Shown piece after piece: positions 1 to 7,137 of a DNA stretch of 23,677 nucleotides. Each line of letters starts with the position of its first letter. Within the stretch, counting starts at the first letter, position 1. Under the pieces are notes generated by a model. It was given only the letters and a program-made list of their open reading frames with translations, was not told the origin of the DNA and searched no databases. The position numbers and the translations under genes are program-made. The DNA is from JAYEID01 sp964581885 (GTDB lineage Bacteria > Patescibacteriota > WWE3 > JAUXAW01 > JAYEID01), in the NCBI GenBank assembly GCA_964581885.1, contig CAZOPS010000008.1, forward strand, positions 1 to 23,677. Reading direction: 5' to 3'.

Positions 1-2
1 AA

Positions 3-317
3 AAGATTTTAGAAGAAGATGTAACTAGTGATTTAGCTGCAGCAGCACTCGGTCAGAGTTTTATTGGAGATGCCCCTGTTTCTTTGGTTATAACGGCAGA
101 GTACGCAAGAGTTACGGGTAAGTACGGCGAACGCGGGCGTCGTTATGTGCACATGGAAGCAGGGCATGCGGCGCAGAATGTTTATTTGCAAGCGGAATCC
201 CTGAAATTGGCAACCGTCACGGTTGGTGCTTTTGATGATGAGAAAATTGTCAATATCCTTCAAATCCCCGTAAGCCATGAGCCCCTTTACATTATGCCGA
301 TCGGCAATCCTAAGTAA
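3..317 (+). CDS. SagB/ThcOx-type nitroreductase family protein (C-terminal part, cut by the window edge)
   Basis: The open frame enters from the left edge in frame 3 and ends at TAA, giving about 104 residues with no start in view. The visible part matches the C-terminal half of FMN-dependent nitroreductase-fold enzymes of the SagB/ThcOx group. It has an ALGQSFIGDAP stretch, then YGERGRRYVHMEAGHAAQN and LYIMPIGNP close to the end. In this family the E-AGH-AQN helix helps form the flavin site. Members oxidise or reduce diverse small substrates or peptides, so the substrate cannot be deduced here. An internal TTG at 84 could be mistaken for a start, but family similarity clearly continues upstream of it. 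The next gene begins 52 bp downstream on the same strand. Family call is confident; specific role is unknown. Confidence 0.8.
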   Translation, partial: KILEEDVTSDLAAAALGQSFIGDAPVSLVITAEYARVTGKYGERGRRYVHMEAGHAAQNVYLQAESLKLATVTVGAFDDEKIVNILQIPVSHEPLYIMPIGNPK

Positions 318-369
318 CCAATTTTTTCGGTTCTGTCGTACCATTAATTTAGTTTATTGATATACCGGA

Positions 370-1050
370 ATGGTTATTTTACCGAGAAAGTTTTATCAAA
401 AATCAACTGTGTCAGTTGCAAAGGATCTTTTGGGAAAGGTTTTGATCAGAAAGTTTGAGAATGGCGAGCTTAGGAAAGGAAGAATTGTGGAAACAGAAGC
501 TTATCTAGGTCCCAAAGATTTAGCTTGCCATTCTTCGAAGGGGAAGACGAAACGGACGGAGGTAATGTTTGGTCCTGCGGGGCACGCGTATGTTTATGTG
601 GTTTACGGGATGCATTACATGTTTAATATTGTTACTGAAGCGTTAGGAGAGGCGGTGTTGGTGCGGGCATTAGAGCCCCTCGAAGGCCTTGCCAAGGATA
701 AAAGCCAGGCTTTAACATCGGTCCCAAAGTTTGGCTTTGGGGAATCGGCAAGCCCTTCTGTTTCTGATCCAAGGATTGCGGCAGGGCCGGGGAAGCTTAC
801 TAAGTGGTTGGGTATAGATAAAAGCTTTAATGGTTGGGATTTGACGGCGGGGGAGAAGCTTTGGGTTTCCGACGGCGAAAGAAAAAAGCTAAGCTTTAAG
901 AGTCAGTCCCAAAGCTTAGCTTTAAAGAATTCGCCGTCGGAAATAAACATAGTTAAAACAAAAAGGATTGGTGTTGATTATGCAAACGAGTGGGCGGATA
1001 GAAAACTCCGTTTCTACATTGAAGATAACCCTGCCGTCTCTACTACTTAG
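370..1050 (+). CDS. mpg: 3-methyladenine DNA glycosylase (AAG/Mpg family) with two in-frame palindromic inserts
   Basis: This 226-residue protein is a base-excision repair glycosylase that removes alkylated purines. Residues 38-45 read RIVETEAY. By analogy with human AAG, Glu43 would be the catalytic base and Tyr45 the intercalating residue. MFGPAGHAYVYVVYGMHY, ALEPLEG, GPGKLTKWLGI and the C-terminal EWADRKLRFYI are further family signatures. Compared with relatives known to me, two loops are about 15-20 residues too long. Both coincide with inverted-repeat DNA at 682-758 (residues about 105-130) and 866-943 (residues about 166-192), and both stay in frame. The core motifs flanking the inserts are intact, so the enzyme is probably active. 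No Shine-Dalgarno precedes the ATG. The gene converges with the radical SAM gene, with 5 bp between stop codons. Confidence 0.93.
   Translation: MVILPRKFYQKSTVSVAKDLLGKVLIRKFENGELRKGRIVETEAYLGPKDLACHSSKGKTKRTEVMFGPAGHAYVYVVYGMHYMFNIVTEALGEAVLVRALEPLEGLAKDKSQALTSVPKFGFGESASPSVSDPRIAAGPGKLTKWLGIDKSFNGWDLTAGEKLWVSDGERKKLSFKSQSQSLALKNSPSEINIVKTKRIGVDYANEWADRKLRFYIEDNPAVSTT
682..758 (+). repeat. In-gene palindromic element, copy 1
   Basis: An outer arm at 682-693 (GAAGGCCTTGCC) faces 747-758 (GGCAAGCCCTTC) with one mismatch. An inner arm at 701-713 (AAAGCCAGGCTTT) faces 726-738 (AAAGTTTGGCTTT); the two differences become G-U wobbles in RNA. The inner half resembles copy 2: both have AAAGCYARGCTTTAA and then GTCCCAAAGYTTRGCTTT. 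It lies in a loop-coding part of the glycosylase gene. Confidence 0.75.
866..943 (+). repeat. In-gene palindromic element, copy 2
   Basis: A perfect 14-bp outer arm at 866-879 (TTTCCGACGGCGAA) pairs with 930-943. A perfect 13-bp inner arm at 885-897 (AAAGCTAAGCTTT) pairs with 911-923. The central core matches copy 1 in sequence, while the outer arms differ completely. It is read in a different codon phase relative to the core than copy 1, yet both leave the gene open. Confidence 0.82.
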
Positions 1051-1055
1051 TCGGA

Positions 1056-1979
1056 TTACGATAGGTGATCGAAACGCCAAAGACCAGCTTCGCGTGCGTA
1101 TTCAGTGGATTTTTTAAACTCTTGTTGTGTAATGGGGCGTGAGAGCTTTGGATATTTAGAAGCTTTGTACGCGGGATGGTATTGATCCATTATATTGAGA
1201 TAGGTGTCTTTGGAAATATCATCAGTAAGAAATTTGACTACTTTCTCTGTTCCTGCTATTCCTTCGGGGAGAACCAAATGCCTAGTTAGAAGCCCTCGCT
1301 CCGCAATACCTGCCTTGTTAATTACTAAATCCCCTACTTGAGAGTGCATTTCTTTTATTGCTTTGCGTACCACATCCCAATAATTTGGGGGACCAGAATA
1401 TTTTTGTCCTGTTTCGTTGTTTGAATACTTGATGTCGGGCATATAGATAGCAATAACGTCCTTTAGAATTTTTAAAGTTTCTACTCGGTCATACCCCCCT
1501 GTATTGTAGACTAAGGGTATATCTAAACCTTTTTTTTGAGCAACATTTACAGCTTCTAAAATTTGAGGTACCCAAATAGAGGGTGAAACAAGATTTATAT
1601 TGTGACATCCTTGCTTTTGTAATTTAAGCATTGTTTGTGCCAATTCTTGAATAGTTATGGGTTTGCCCAGTCTTTGTTGGGAAATTCTAAAGTTTTGGCA
1701 ATACACGCAGGAAAGGTTGCAAGATGTGAAGAAAATTGTTCCTGAGCCACTTTTGCCTGCTAAGCACCTTTCTTCACCAAAGTGTGGGTGGGCAGAGAAG
1801 ATTACTGGCTCTTTTTTCACACCACAGACTCCAGTAGGGGCCTCATTTTTGGTACGGTTCACACCACATTTCCAAGGGCAAACTTGGCAAGGCGCTAATT
1901 GTTCTTTTGCTTTTGCAATTTTTTTCTCCCAAGTCTGTTTTGAAAGTGAAAAGTACCTAGTGCTCATTACTTTTATCAT
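1056..1979 (-). CDS. PflX-like radical SAM protein (COG1313-type)
   Basis: The 307-residue product carries the radical SAM cluster motif as C87-x3-C91-x2-C94 (TSCNLSCVYCQNF). It therefore should bind a 4Fe-4S cluster and cleave S-adenosylmethionine. An N-terminal cysteine group (C31, C34, C38, C52) precedes the barrel, as in the PflX/COG1313 group related to pyruvate formate-lyase activating enzymes. Downstream segments such as NLVSPSIWVPQI, YNTGGYD, MPDIKYS and RHLVLPEG fit the same group. The extra cysteines could hold another metal site, which is inference. No glycyl-radical enzyme gene is visible nearby, so the target is unknown. An ATG four codons in is an alternative start. It is divergent from the YjbQ gene across a 75-bp spacer. 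Confidence 0.88.
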   Translation of the reverse strand: MIKVMSTRYFSLSKQTWEKKIAKAKEQLAPCQVCPWKCGVNRTKNEAPTGVCGVKKEPVIFSAHPHFGEERCLAGKSGSGTIFFTSCNLSCVYCQNFRISQQRLGKPITIQELAQTMLKLQKQGCHNINLVSPSIWVPQILEAVNVAQKKGLDIPLVYNTGGYDRVETLKILKDVIAIYMPDIKYSNNETGQKYSGPPNYWDVVRKAIKEMHSQVGDLVINKAGIAERGLLTRHLVLPEGIAGTEKVVKFLTDDISKDTYLNIMDQYHPAYKASKYPKLSRPITQQEFKKSTEYAREAGLWRFDHLS

Positions 1980-2019
1980 AACAAATAGAATTTCTTTGCC
2001 GTAGCTTGGGTGTTCGAGT

Positions 2020-2048
2020 TTATTGCGTTAATAGCTTTGTGCTAAAAT
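2020..2048 (+). promoter_or_regulatory. Candidate promoter of yjbQ-mscL, possibly leaderless
   Basis: The -10 like TAAAAT at 2043-2048 is preceded, at 17 bp, by a weak -35 like TTATTG at 2020-2025. The predicted start of transcription, about 7 bp after the -10, falls on or next to the GTG start codon at 2055. The -35 match is poor, so this is tentative. Confidence 0.45.
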
Positions 2049-2054
2049 GCAAGT

Positions 2055-2450
2055 GTGAGGAGGTTAGAGTTTGAGACAGCTCGAAAATACCAGCTGTTAA
2101 ATATTACCTCGGAAGTTGAGGAGATTGTTAGCGAGTCAGATGTAGAGGATGGTTCTTGTCTTGTTTTTGTGCCACATGCTACGGCAGCTGTAATGCTGGA
2201 AGAAGATGAGCACGGTTTAAAGCAGGATTTTGTGAAGTTTTTTAAAACGCTAGCAGAGAAAGAGAACTGGAAGCACGATCGCATTGATGATAATGCCTCT
2301 GCCCATTTGCTTGCCGGAATTGTTGGGCAGTCCCGCACGTTGCCTATTTCCAATGGCAAGCTTGTCCGTGGTATGTGGCAAAGTATTCTTCTTGTAGAGT
2401 TAGATGGTCCGCGAAATTTAAGAAAAGTTCATCTTACTTTTTTAACCTAA
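2055..2450 (+). CDS. yjbQ: YjbQ/UPF0047 family protein
   Basis: The product is 131 residues, full length for this small beta-rich family. Recognised signatures are FVPHATAAVMLEED, DNASAHLLAGIVGQS, a WQSILLVE strand and the terminal DGPRNLRKV. Family members have been linked to a secondary thiamine-phosphate synthase activity, but the physiological role is poorly established. The conserved histidines (FVPH and SAH) probably form the active or metal site. The start is GTG, chosen because LEFETARK aligns with the usual N-terminus and no other in-frame start fits. A GGAGG-like string lies just inside the frame and cannot serve this start. mscL follows after a single base, so the two are probably cotranscribed. 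Confidence 0.85.
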   Translation: MRRLEFETARKYQLLNITSEVEEIVSESDVEDGSCLVFVPHATAAVMLEEDEHGLKQDFVKFFKTLAEKENWKHDRIDDNASAHLLAGIVGQSRTLPISNGKLVRGMWQSILLVELDGPRNLRKVHLTFLT

Positions 2451-2451
2451 A

Positions 2452-2781
2452 ATGGCGGAGAAAAAAGAAAAAGACAATTTAGTTGAACAGTTTTTAGAAT
2501 TTCTTAAGGAGTACCATGTTATTGGTTTGGGACTAGCAGTGGTAATTGGGGGAGCAGTAAAGAGTCTTTCCAACTCTTTGGCTGAGGACATTATTATGCC
2601 TATTGTGGAAGCTATTCTCCCTGGTGGTGCTTGGCGGACTTTGGTTTTGAGCATTGGTCCTATCAATCTCTCAATAGGTAGTTTTCTAAGCGCGTTAATT
2701 GATTTTTTCATCCTTGCCCTCGTTGTTTTCCTTTTCTACAAGCTTGTGCTGGGGAAAGAGGATGTTGGGAAGGTTAAGTAG
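2452..2781 (+). CDS. mscL: Large-conductance mechanosensitive channel MscL
   Basis: This 109-residue membrane protein opens a wide non-selective pore when membrane tension rises, protecting the cell from hypo-osmotic shock. An amphipathic N-terminal stretch (FLEFLKEYHVIGLG) leads into the first transmembrane helix at about residues 24-46. It includes the glycine/alanine-rich pore segment AVVIGGAVKSLSNSLAEDIIMP. A short periplasmic loop and a second hydrophobic helix at about residues 76-98 (IDFFILALVVFLFYKLVL) follow. Length is short for the family, mainly through a reduced periplasmic loop and a minimal C-terminal bundle. The ATG lies 1 bp after the yjbQ stop codon and has no Shine-Dalgarno, so translational coupling is likely. 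Confidence 0.92.
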   Translation: MAEKKEKDNLVEQFLEFLKEYHVIGLGLAVVIGGAVKSLSNSLAEDIIMPIVEAILPGGAWRTLVLSIGPINLSIGSFLSALIDFFILALVVFLFYKLVLGKEDVGKVK

Positions 2782-2789
2782 AGACCTCG

Positions 2790-2818
2790 TTGCTGTAGAT
2801 ACCGCCCTGTGTTATCAT
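2790..2818 (+). promoter_or_regulatory. Candidate promoter of nusA
   Basis: TTGCTG at 2790-2795 and TATCAT at 2813-2818 are separated by exactly 17 bp, a good match to a housekeeping sigma-factor promoter. The predicted transcription start is near 2825, leaving a leader of about 19 nt before the nusA ATG. Confidence 0.6.
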
Positions 2819-2843
2819 CTCATCCTAGAAAGACAGTTTTGTT

Positions 2844-4076
2844 ATGATTCAAACAGAATTTTCGGCAGCTCTAAACCAAGTTTGTGCTGAACGGGGTTTA
2901 GAGCCAGAAAAAGTACTAGAAGCCGTAGAAGAAGCCCTTCTTACAGCGTATTTGAAAGACCACCCCGAAGCGGAGGATGAGGAAAATTTTGAGGTAGAGG
3001 TGAATTCGGAAACAGGGGAGGCACGGATATTAAAGCAGGGAGAGGATGTTACCCCTTCTGGATTTGGTCGTATTGCAGCTCAAACTGCAAAGCAAATTAT
3101 TTTTCAAAGAGTTCGTGAGGCAGAGAAAGAGGCCTTGGCAAGTGAATATGAAGAAAAGATAGGTGCTATTGTTAATGGGTATATCTTTAGGAGGGATAAA
3201 GGTGTAGTAGTCTTGGACTTGGAGCGTACTCAAGGTATTATGCCTCCCAGTGAGCAGGTTCCGGGTGAAAATTATTCTTTGAATCAGCAGCTAAAGGTTT
3301 TGGTTGCTGATGTACGTGAGGGTCCCCGAGGTCCAGAAGTTATAGTTTCTAGATCTAGACGCGAGTTTGTAAAGCAGCTTTTTGTGTTAGAAGTTCCAGA
3401 AATAGATTCGGGTACTGTGACTGTAGAAGCAGTAGCGCGGGAGGCTGGTCAAAGGACTAAGATAGCTGCTTCCTCTGCAAGTAAAAACGTAGATCCTGTA
3501 GGTTCCTTGGTAGGTCAGAAAGGAGTTCGGGTCCAATCTGTAATCAGAGAGTTGGGAGATGAAAAGATTGATATTATCGAGTACAGTGCAGATCCGTCCC
3601 GGTTCATTGCCAATGCTCTGTCCCCAGCTGAGGTGACCAGCGTTGTTTTGGATGAAGAAAGGGAGACAGCAACTGTTTCTGTTCCCGAGGACCAACTTTC
3701 TTTGGCAATTGGCAAAGGAGGCCAAAATGTCCGATTGGCTGCCAAACTAACAGGGTGGCGAATTGATATTCGTGGTCCTGAGGGGCAACCTTTGGGTGAC
3801 AAAATAGTAGGTGAGGTGCCTTTGGAAGAGCTGGAGCTTCCTACCCGAGTTGAAAACTGTTTAGAAGAGGCTGGATTTTCTACAGTGGAGGAGTTAGCAG
3901 TTCTTTCTGAGGCAGAGTTGGGTGAAATTAAAGGGATTGGATCTAAATCTGTTGAGAAGATTAAGGAAGCTTTGGAAACTGTTGATGTAGAGGAAGTAGA
4001 TGAAGAGGAGGGGGAAGAAAAAGATGAAGAGAGGGAAGAGTCAAGTGGAGATGTAGAGGAAGAAGAGGAAGTTTAA
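2844..4076 (+). CDS. nusA: Transcription elongation/termination factor NusA
   Basis: NusA binds RNA polymerase and nascent RNA to modulate pausing, termination and antitermination. The 410-residue product has the N-terminal polymerase-binding domain (about 1-110). An S1 domain follows (about 112-185, starting near KIGAIVNGYIFRR). KH1 contains VDPVGSLVGQKGVRVQ and KH2 contains AIGKGGQNVRLAAKLTGW. After KH2 comes one helix-hairpin-helix-like segment (about 330-378, with GIGSKSVEKIKEAL). A strongly acidic tail of about 30 residues, mostly Glu and Asp, closes the protein. The acidic tail is notable, as it could mimic nucleic acid or mask the RNA-binding KH surface; that is inference. infB follows 70 bp downstream with its own promoter-like sequence, keeping the usual nusA-infB neighbourhood. 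There is no Shine-Dalgarno. Confidence 0.95.
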   Translation: MIQTEFSAALNQVCAERGLEPEKVLEAVEEALLTAYLKDHPEAEDEENFEVEVNSETGEARILKQGEDVTPSGFGRIAAQTAKQIIFQRVREAEKEALASEYEEKIGAIVNGYIFRRDKGVVVLDLERTQGIMPPSEQVPGENYSLNQQLKVLVADVREGPRGPEVIVSRSRREFVKQLFVLEVPEIDSGTVTVEAVAREAGQRTKIAASSASKNVDPVGSLVGQKGVRVQSVIRELGDEKIDIIEYSADPSRFIANALSPAEVTSVVLDEERETATVSVPEDQLSLAIGKGGQNVRLAAKLTGWRIDIRGPEGQPLGDKIVGEVPLEELELPTRVENCLEEAGFSTVEELAVLSEAELGEIKGIGSKSVEKIKEALETVDVEEVDEEEGEEKDEEREESSGDVEEEEEV

Positions 4077-4103
4077 ATTTCTAATTACATCCATTAGATT
4101 AAT

Positions 4104-4132
4104 TTGATTTTTTAGCTGTGAATAGTTATAAC
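4104..4132 (+). promoter_or_regulatory. Candidate promoter of infB
   Basis: TTGATT at 4104-4109 and TATAAC at 4127-4132 are spaced by 17 bp. The predicted start of transcription is near 4139, only about 8 nt upstream of the infB ATG, leaving little room for a ribosome-binding site. Confidence 0.55.
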
Positions 4133-4146
4133 CTACGTGAAAAACG

Positions 4147-5604
4147 ATGCCAGATGAGAAATCCAACAAAACTAGTATTAGACGTCCGCCTGTGGTTACG
4201 CTCCTCGGCCATGTAGATCATGGCAAAACTTCCCTTTTGTCAAAAATTAAAGACCAAGATTTAACCCAAAAAGAGTTTGGTGGTATTTCCCAGCACACCA
4301 ATTCTTATCAGGTAACAGCAGAGTTTGAAGGGGAGAAGAGAAAGATTACTTTCATTGATACTCCTGGTCATGCTGCTTTTTCAAAAATGCGATCTCGCGG
4401 GGGACAGATTGCGGATTTAGTTATTCTTGTTGTGGCTGCAGATGACGGCGTTCAACCTCAAACTAAGGAAGCTGTTCAATTTGCTCGGGAAGCAGATGTA
4501 GAAATAATGGTTGCATTGAACAAAGTGGATTTGGATCATGCTCGTCCCGAGGAAGTAAAAAGGGAGCTTACGGAAATTGGGTTGAATCCGGAAGATTGGG
4601 GAGGTACTACAACAGTGATTGAGACCTCCGCCGAGACGGGAGAAGGTGTGGAGGAACTTTTGGAGATGATTTTGCTTTGGGCAGAGACTACTGGTTTAGT
4701 TGCAAATATTGAGGCGCCTTTTGATGGAATAGTAGTTGAGTCACACTTAGACTCTCGGCGGGGACCAGTAGCAACTATATTGGTGCGGGAGGGAACGTTG
4801 GAGAGAGGGATGGAAGTTTATGTTGGTATTGTTAAGGCTAAAATCAGAGCAATGTTTTTGGGTGAGGAACAGGTGGAGAAGGCAATGCCTGCTACTCCAG
4901 TAGAGGTTTTGGGGTTTAAGGATGTACCGGAGGTAGGGTCTCCTGTTTCTGAGAAAAAAGGGGAGCTTGAGGAGGAAGCGGAAAAGAGAGTTATTAGCGT
5001 GGATGAGGGGGGTGAGAAAACGTTAAATTTGGTTCTTAAAGCAGACACAGTGGGCACAGCTCAGGCCGTAGAAGCGTCAGTTAAGAACCTCCAGCTGGAA
5101 GATTTTAAGACAAATATTGTGCATTGTGGTGTAGGGAGTATTACAGAAAACGATGTTCGGTTAGCAGCAGATTCCGATGCTTATATTTTAGCTTTTAATA
5201 TTGGGTTTTCTATAGGGGCAGAAAACTTGGCTGGGGAATTGGGTGTGGAAACTGCGCAGTTTAATATAATTTATAAATTGATTGAAAAAGTTAATAAGCT
5301 GCTCAAAAAGAAGAGAGAAGCATACGAAAGGCAACAACCGGGTATGGGACAGGTTATTAAAGTTTTCACCCTTCCCCTTTCTAAGGATAAGATTGCTGGT
5401 ACTCGCCTTCTAGCTGGAGCAATGGAAGTCGGAGATCGGGTTAAAATAACTAGAGATGATGAGGAAGTTCACAAAGCACGTGTAAAGTCGATAGAAAGCA
5501 AAAGAGAAGAAGTTAAGAGGGCGGTAAAAGGGCAAGAGGTGGGCTTTTACCTTAAACCCCAGTATACAAACATCAAAGTAGGCGATATTATAGAGGTAAT
5601 CTGA
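4147..5604 (+). CDS. infB: Translation initiation factor IF-2 (short form)
   Basis: IF-2 is the GTPase that brings fMet-tRNA to the 30S subunit and promotes subunit joining. Residues 21-28 are the P-loop GHVDHGKT. The switch I region reads GGISQHTNSY where relatives usually have GITQHIGAY. DTPGH is at 71-75, NKVD at 125-128 and the SAETG box follows. Domain II, the IF-2 domain 3 segment (LVLKADTVGTAQAV) and the C-terminal tRNA-binding C2 domain (ending VGDIIEVI) are all present. At 485 residues there is no N-terminal IF2-N region; the G domain begins about 15 residues in. This resembles minimal IF-2 of reduced genomes. The stop is TGA at the expected family C-terminus. Confidence 0.96.
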   Translation: MPDEKSNKTSIRRPPVVTLLGHVDHGKTSLLSKIKDQDLTQKEFGGISQHTNSYQVTAEFEGEKRKITFIDTPGHAAFSKMRSRGGQIADLVILVVAADDGVQPQTKEAVQFAREADVEIMVALNKVDLDHARPEEVKRELTEIGLNPEDWGGTTTVIETSAETGEGVEELLEMILLWAETTGLVANIEAPFDGIVVESHLDSRRGPVATILVREGTLERGMEVYVGIVKAKIRAMFLGEEQVEKAMPATPVEVLGFKDVPEVGSPVSEKKGELEEEAEKRVISVDEGGEKTLNLVLKADTVGTAQAVEASVKNLQLEDFKTNIVHCGVGSITENDVRLAADSDAYILAFNIGFSIGAENLAGELGVETAQFNIIYKLIEKVNKLLKKKREAYERQQPGMGQVIKVFTLPLSKDKIAGTRLLAGAMEVGDRVKITRDDEEVHKARVKSIESKREEVKRAVKGQEVGFYLKPQYTNIKVGDIIEVI

Positions 5605-6032
5605 TCAGGAAGTTATTGAAACATAAAAACATAGAGCATTAAAGCATTGAAACATAGGAGATAAGAGATAGGAGATAAGACCTGCCTGCCGGCAGGAATA
5701 CTAAATTTGAAATTCCCCGGCCTCGCCGAGGTGGCGAGCCGAGGGCGGGCGAAGCTCCAAATAAATTCGAAATAAGAAACCCGAAACAAGAAACAAGAGA
5801 AAGAGAAATTACTTCCTTCGGAAGTGAAATTAGGAGAAATTATGCCCAGAGGCATGAAATTGGGAAAAAGGGAGACTTCTCGACCCCGAGCTAAACTCGG
5901 GGGTCGGGGTTCCAGAGTGACTAGCTATTAATAGAAGTCATTCTGGAGGAAGACGAGGCTTGGCGAGGATGACGATAGAATCTACATTTTTTCTAACTAG
6001 TTGCCAGTTACTAGTCACCAGTTGCTTACTAG
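5605..6032. repeat. 428-bp non-coding spacer filled with tandem hairpins and low-complexity sequence
   Basis: No credible gene is present. From left to right I see GAGATAAGAGATAGGAGATA-type low complexity (about 5657-5680) and the palindrome CCTGCCGGCAGG (5685-5696). CTCGCC/GGCGAG lies at 5722-5738, ACTTCC/GGAAGT at 5811-5825 and ATGCC/GGCAT at 5842-5855. A 10-bp stem CGACCCCGAG faces its complement with one bulged G (5881-5906), and a 12-bp stem TCCAGAGTGACT faces 5936-5947. An ACTAGTTGCCAGTTACTAG-like island runs from about 5995 to 6030. Short GAAATTA strings separate the middle hairpins. The function is unknown; the spacer lies between the convergent infB and dnaJ genes. Confidence 0.75.
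5881..5906. repeat. Strong GC hairpin
   Basis: CGACCCCGAG (5881-5890) faces CTCGGGGGTCG (5896-5906) across a CTAAA loop, a 10-bp stem with one bulged G. It has no T-tract after it on the plus strand, so it is not a canonical intrinsic terminator, although it is the strongest hairpin downstream of infB. Confidence 0.6.
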
Positions 6033-6974
6033 CTACTTTTTAAGCTTTTCCAAAGCCTCTCGCTCTTTTTTCGAGAGCTTTTTCGGTATTTTAACACTCA
6101 CTTTCACATAAGCATCGCCTCGTCCGCGCCCGTGAAGGTAGGGCATACCCTTTCCTTGGAGGCGAAAAATATCTCCGGGTTGAGTTCCAGCAGGGATCTT
6201 AAGCTTAGAAGTTCCTAAGCCGCGCGGCTTTTGTGGATTAACAACGCGGACCGGAATTTGGGTTCCCAGCATAGCGTCGAAAGCCGAAATTTCTTTTTTA
6301 GTGTAAATATCTGAGCCGCGAAGAGTGATTTCGGGCGGTGTTTGTACATTTACCTTTATATAAAGGTCACCGGGAGGTAGTTCTCTTCCTTCTCTATTTA
6401 CTGCTCGCCCGCCTTCGCCAGCAAATCTAAGTTCTAAGCCGTCTCGAGCCCCTTTTGGAATACGTATTTTTATGCCCCTGTCGTTATAGGTAAGTTCTTT
6501 TTCCGCACCCCTTATTGCTTCAGCAAAGTCTATAGTTACTTCAGCGCGGAGGTCTTGTCCCTTCCTTTTTCTTTGAAATCTGCTAAAGGGCGAACCACCG
6601 AAAAAGCTGGAGAAAGCGCTCCCAAAAAAGTCTTCGAAATCCAAATCCTCGCCTTGAGTGGTGTAGGTGTAGGAAAAGGGTCCAAAGTTCCCACTACGGC
6701 GTTGTGCTCCGCCAAAGGGAGATTGAGCAAAACCCTGTCCAAACCCACCAGTTTGTGAAAAAGCAGCATCGCCAAACTGGTCGTAAGCTTGTTTCTTTTT
6801 TGGGTCTGATAAGACTTGATAGGCCTCGTTTATTTTTTTGAATCGCTCCTCATCCTTTTCGCTAGATTTTGCGTCTGGGTGATACTTTTTAGCTTTTTCT
6901 CGGTAGGCCTTCTTTATTTCCTCTTGACTTGCATCTTTTGGTACTCCTAGAATATGGTAATAATCTTTGGCCAT
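6033..6974 (-). CDS. DnaJ/CbpA-type Hsp40 co-chaperone (no zinc finger)
   Basis: The 313-residue protein is a J-domain co-chaperone that stimulates Hsp70 ATPase and delivers substrates. The J domain occupies residues 1-70, with the essential HPD tripeptide at 32-34 (KKYHPDAKS). A Gly/Phe-rich linker follows at about 75-140 (GGFGQGFAQSPFGG and similar). Then come the two C-terminal substrate-binding beta domains, with RIPKGARDGLELRFAGEG and LKIPAGTQPGDIFRLQGKGMP. The four CxxCxGxG zinc repeats of classical DnaJ are absent. It is therefore a class II (CbpA/DnaJB-like) protein rather than DnaJ proper. A partial Shine-Dalgarno (AAAGG) sits about 6 nt before the ATG. No dnaK or grpE gene is adjacent. 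Confidence 0.93.
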   Translation of the reverse strand: MAKDYYHILGVPKDASQEEIKKAYREKAKKYHPDAKSSEKDEERFKKINEAYQVLSDPKKKQAYDQFGDAAFSQTGGFGQGFAQSPFGGAQRRSGNFGPFSYTYTTQGEDLDFEDFFGSAFSSFFGGSPFSRFQRKRKGQDLRAEVTIDFAEAIRGAEKELTYNDRGIKIRIPKGARDGLELRFAGEGGRAVNREGRELPPGDLYIKVNVQTPPEITLRGSDIYTKKEISAFDAMLGTQIPVRVVNPQKPRGLGTSKLKIPAGTQPGDIFRLQGKGMPYLHGRGRGDAYVKVSVKIPKKLSKKEREALEKLKK

Positions 6975-6983
6975 TGCCTTTAA

Positions 6984-7012
6984 ATTTTAGCAAGAAATGC
7001 CCAGTTTTTTAA
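6984..7012 (-). promoter_or_regulatory. Candidate promoter of the dnaJ-like gene
   Basis: Read on the minus strand, TTAAAA (7012-7007) and TAAAAT (6989-6984) are 17 bp apart. The predicted start of transcription is near 6977, about 3 nt before the ATG at 6974. No CIRCE-type inverted repeat is visible. Confidence 0.45.
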
Positions 7013-7103
7013 GTAGCTACAGTAGGGAAGTCTTTGTTAATGGGGGCAACCATAGTAGTTGTTAGTAGTTATTTGGTCAGAATGTTCTATGTGCGAAGCC
7101 TAG

Positions 7104-7132
7104 TTGAGTTTTGTAATCTTTTGGTTTCTAAT
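7104..7132 (+). promoter_or_regulatory. Candidate promoter of mltG
   Basis: TTGAGT at 7104-7109 and TCTAAT at 7127-7132 are spaced by exactly 17 bp. Transcription would begin at about 7138-7140. This means either a leaderless ATG at 7138 or a 30-nt leader to the ATG at 7168. Confidence 0.5.
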
Positions 7133-7137
7133 TTGGT

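Noticed and set aside
5602..5604. TGA recoded as glycine or tryptophan, as in Gracilibacteria or Absconditabacteria
   Set aside because: TGA ends infB, rplW and rplB at their natural C-termini, and no gene needs read-through of TGA.
5613..5855. 80-codon open frame on the minus strand in the infB-dnaJ spacer
   Set aside because: It is made of repeats and hairpins, with no recognisable protein pattern.
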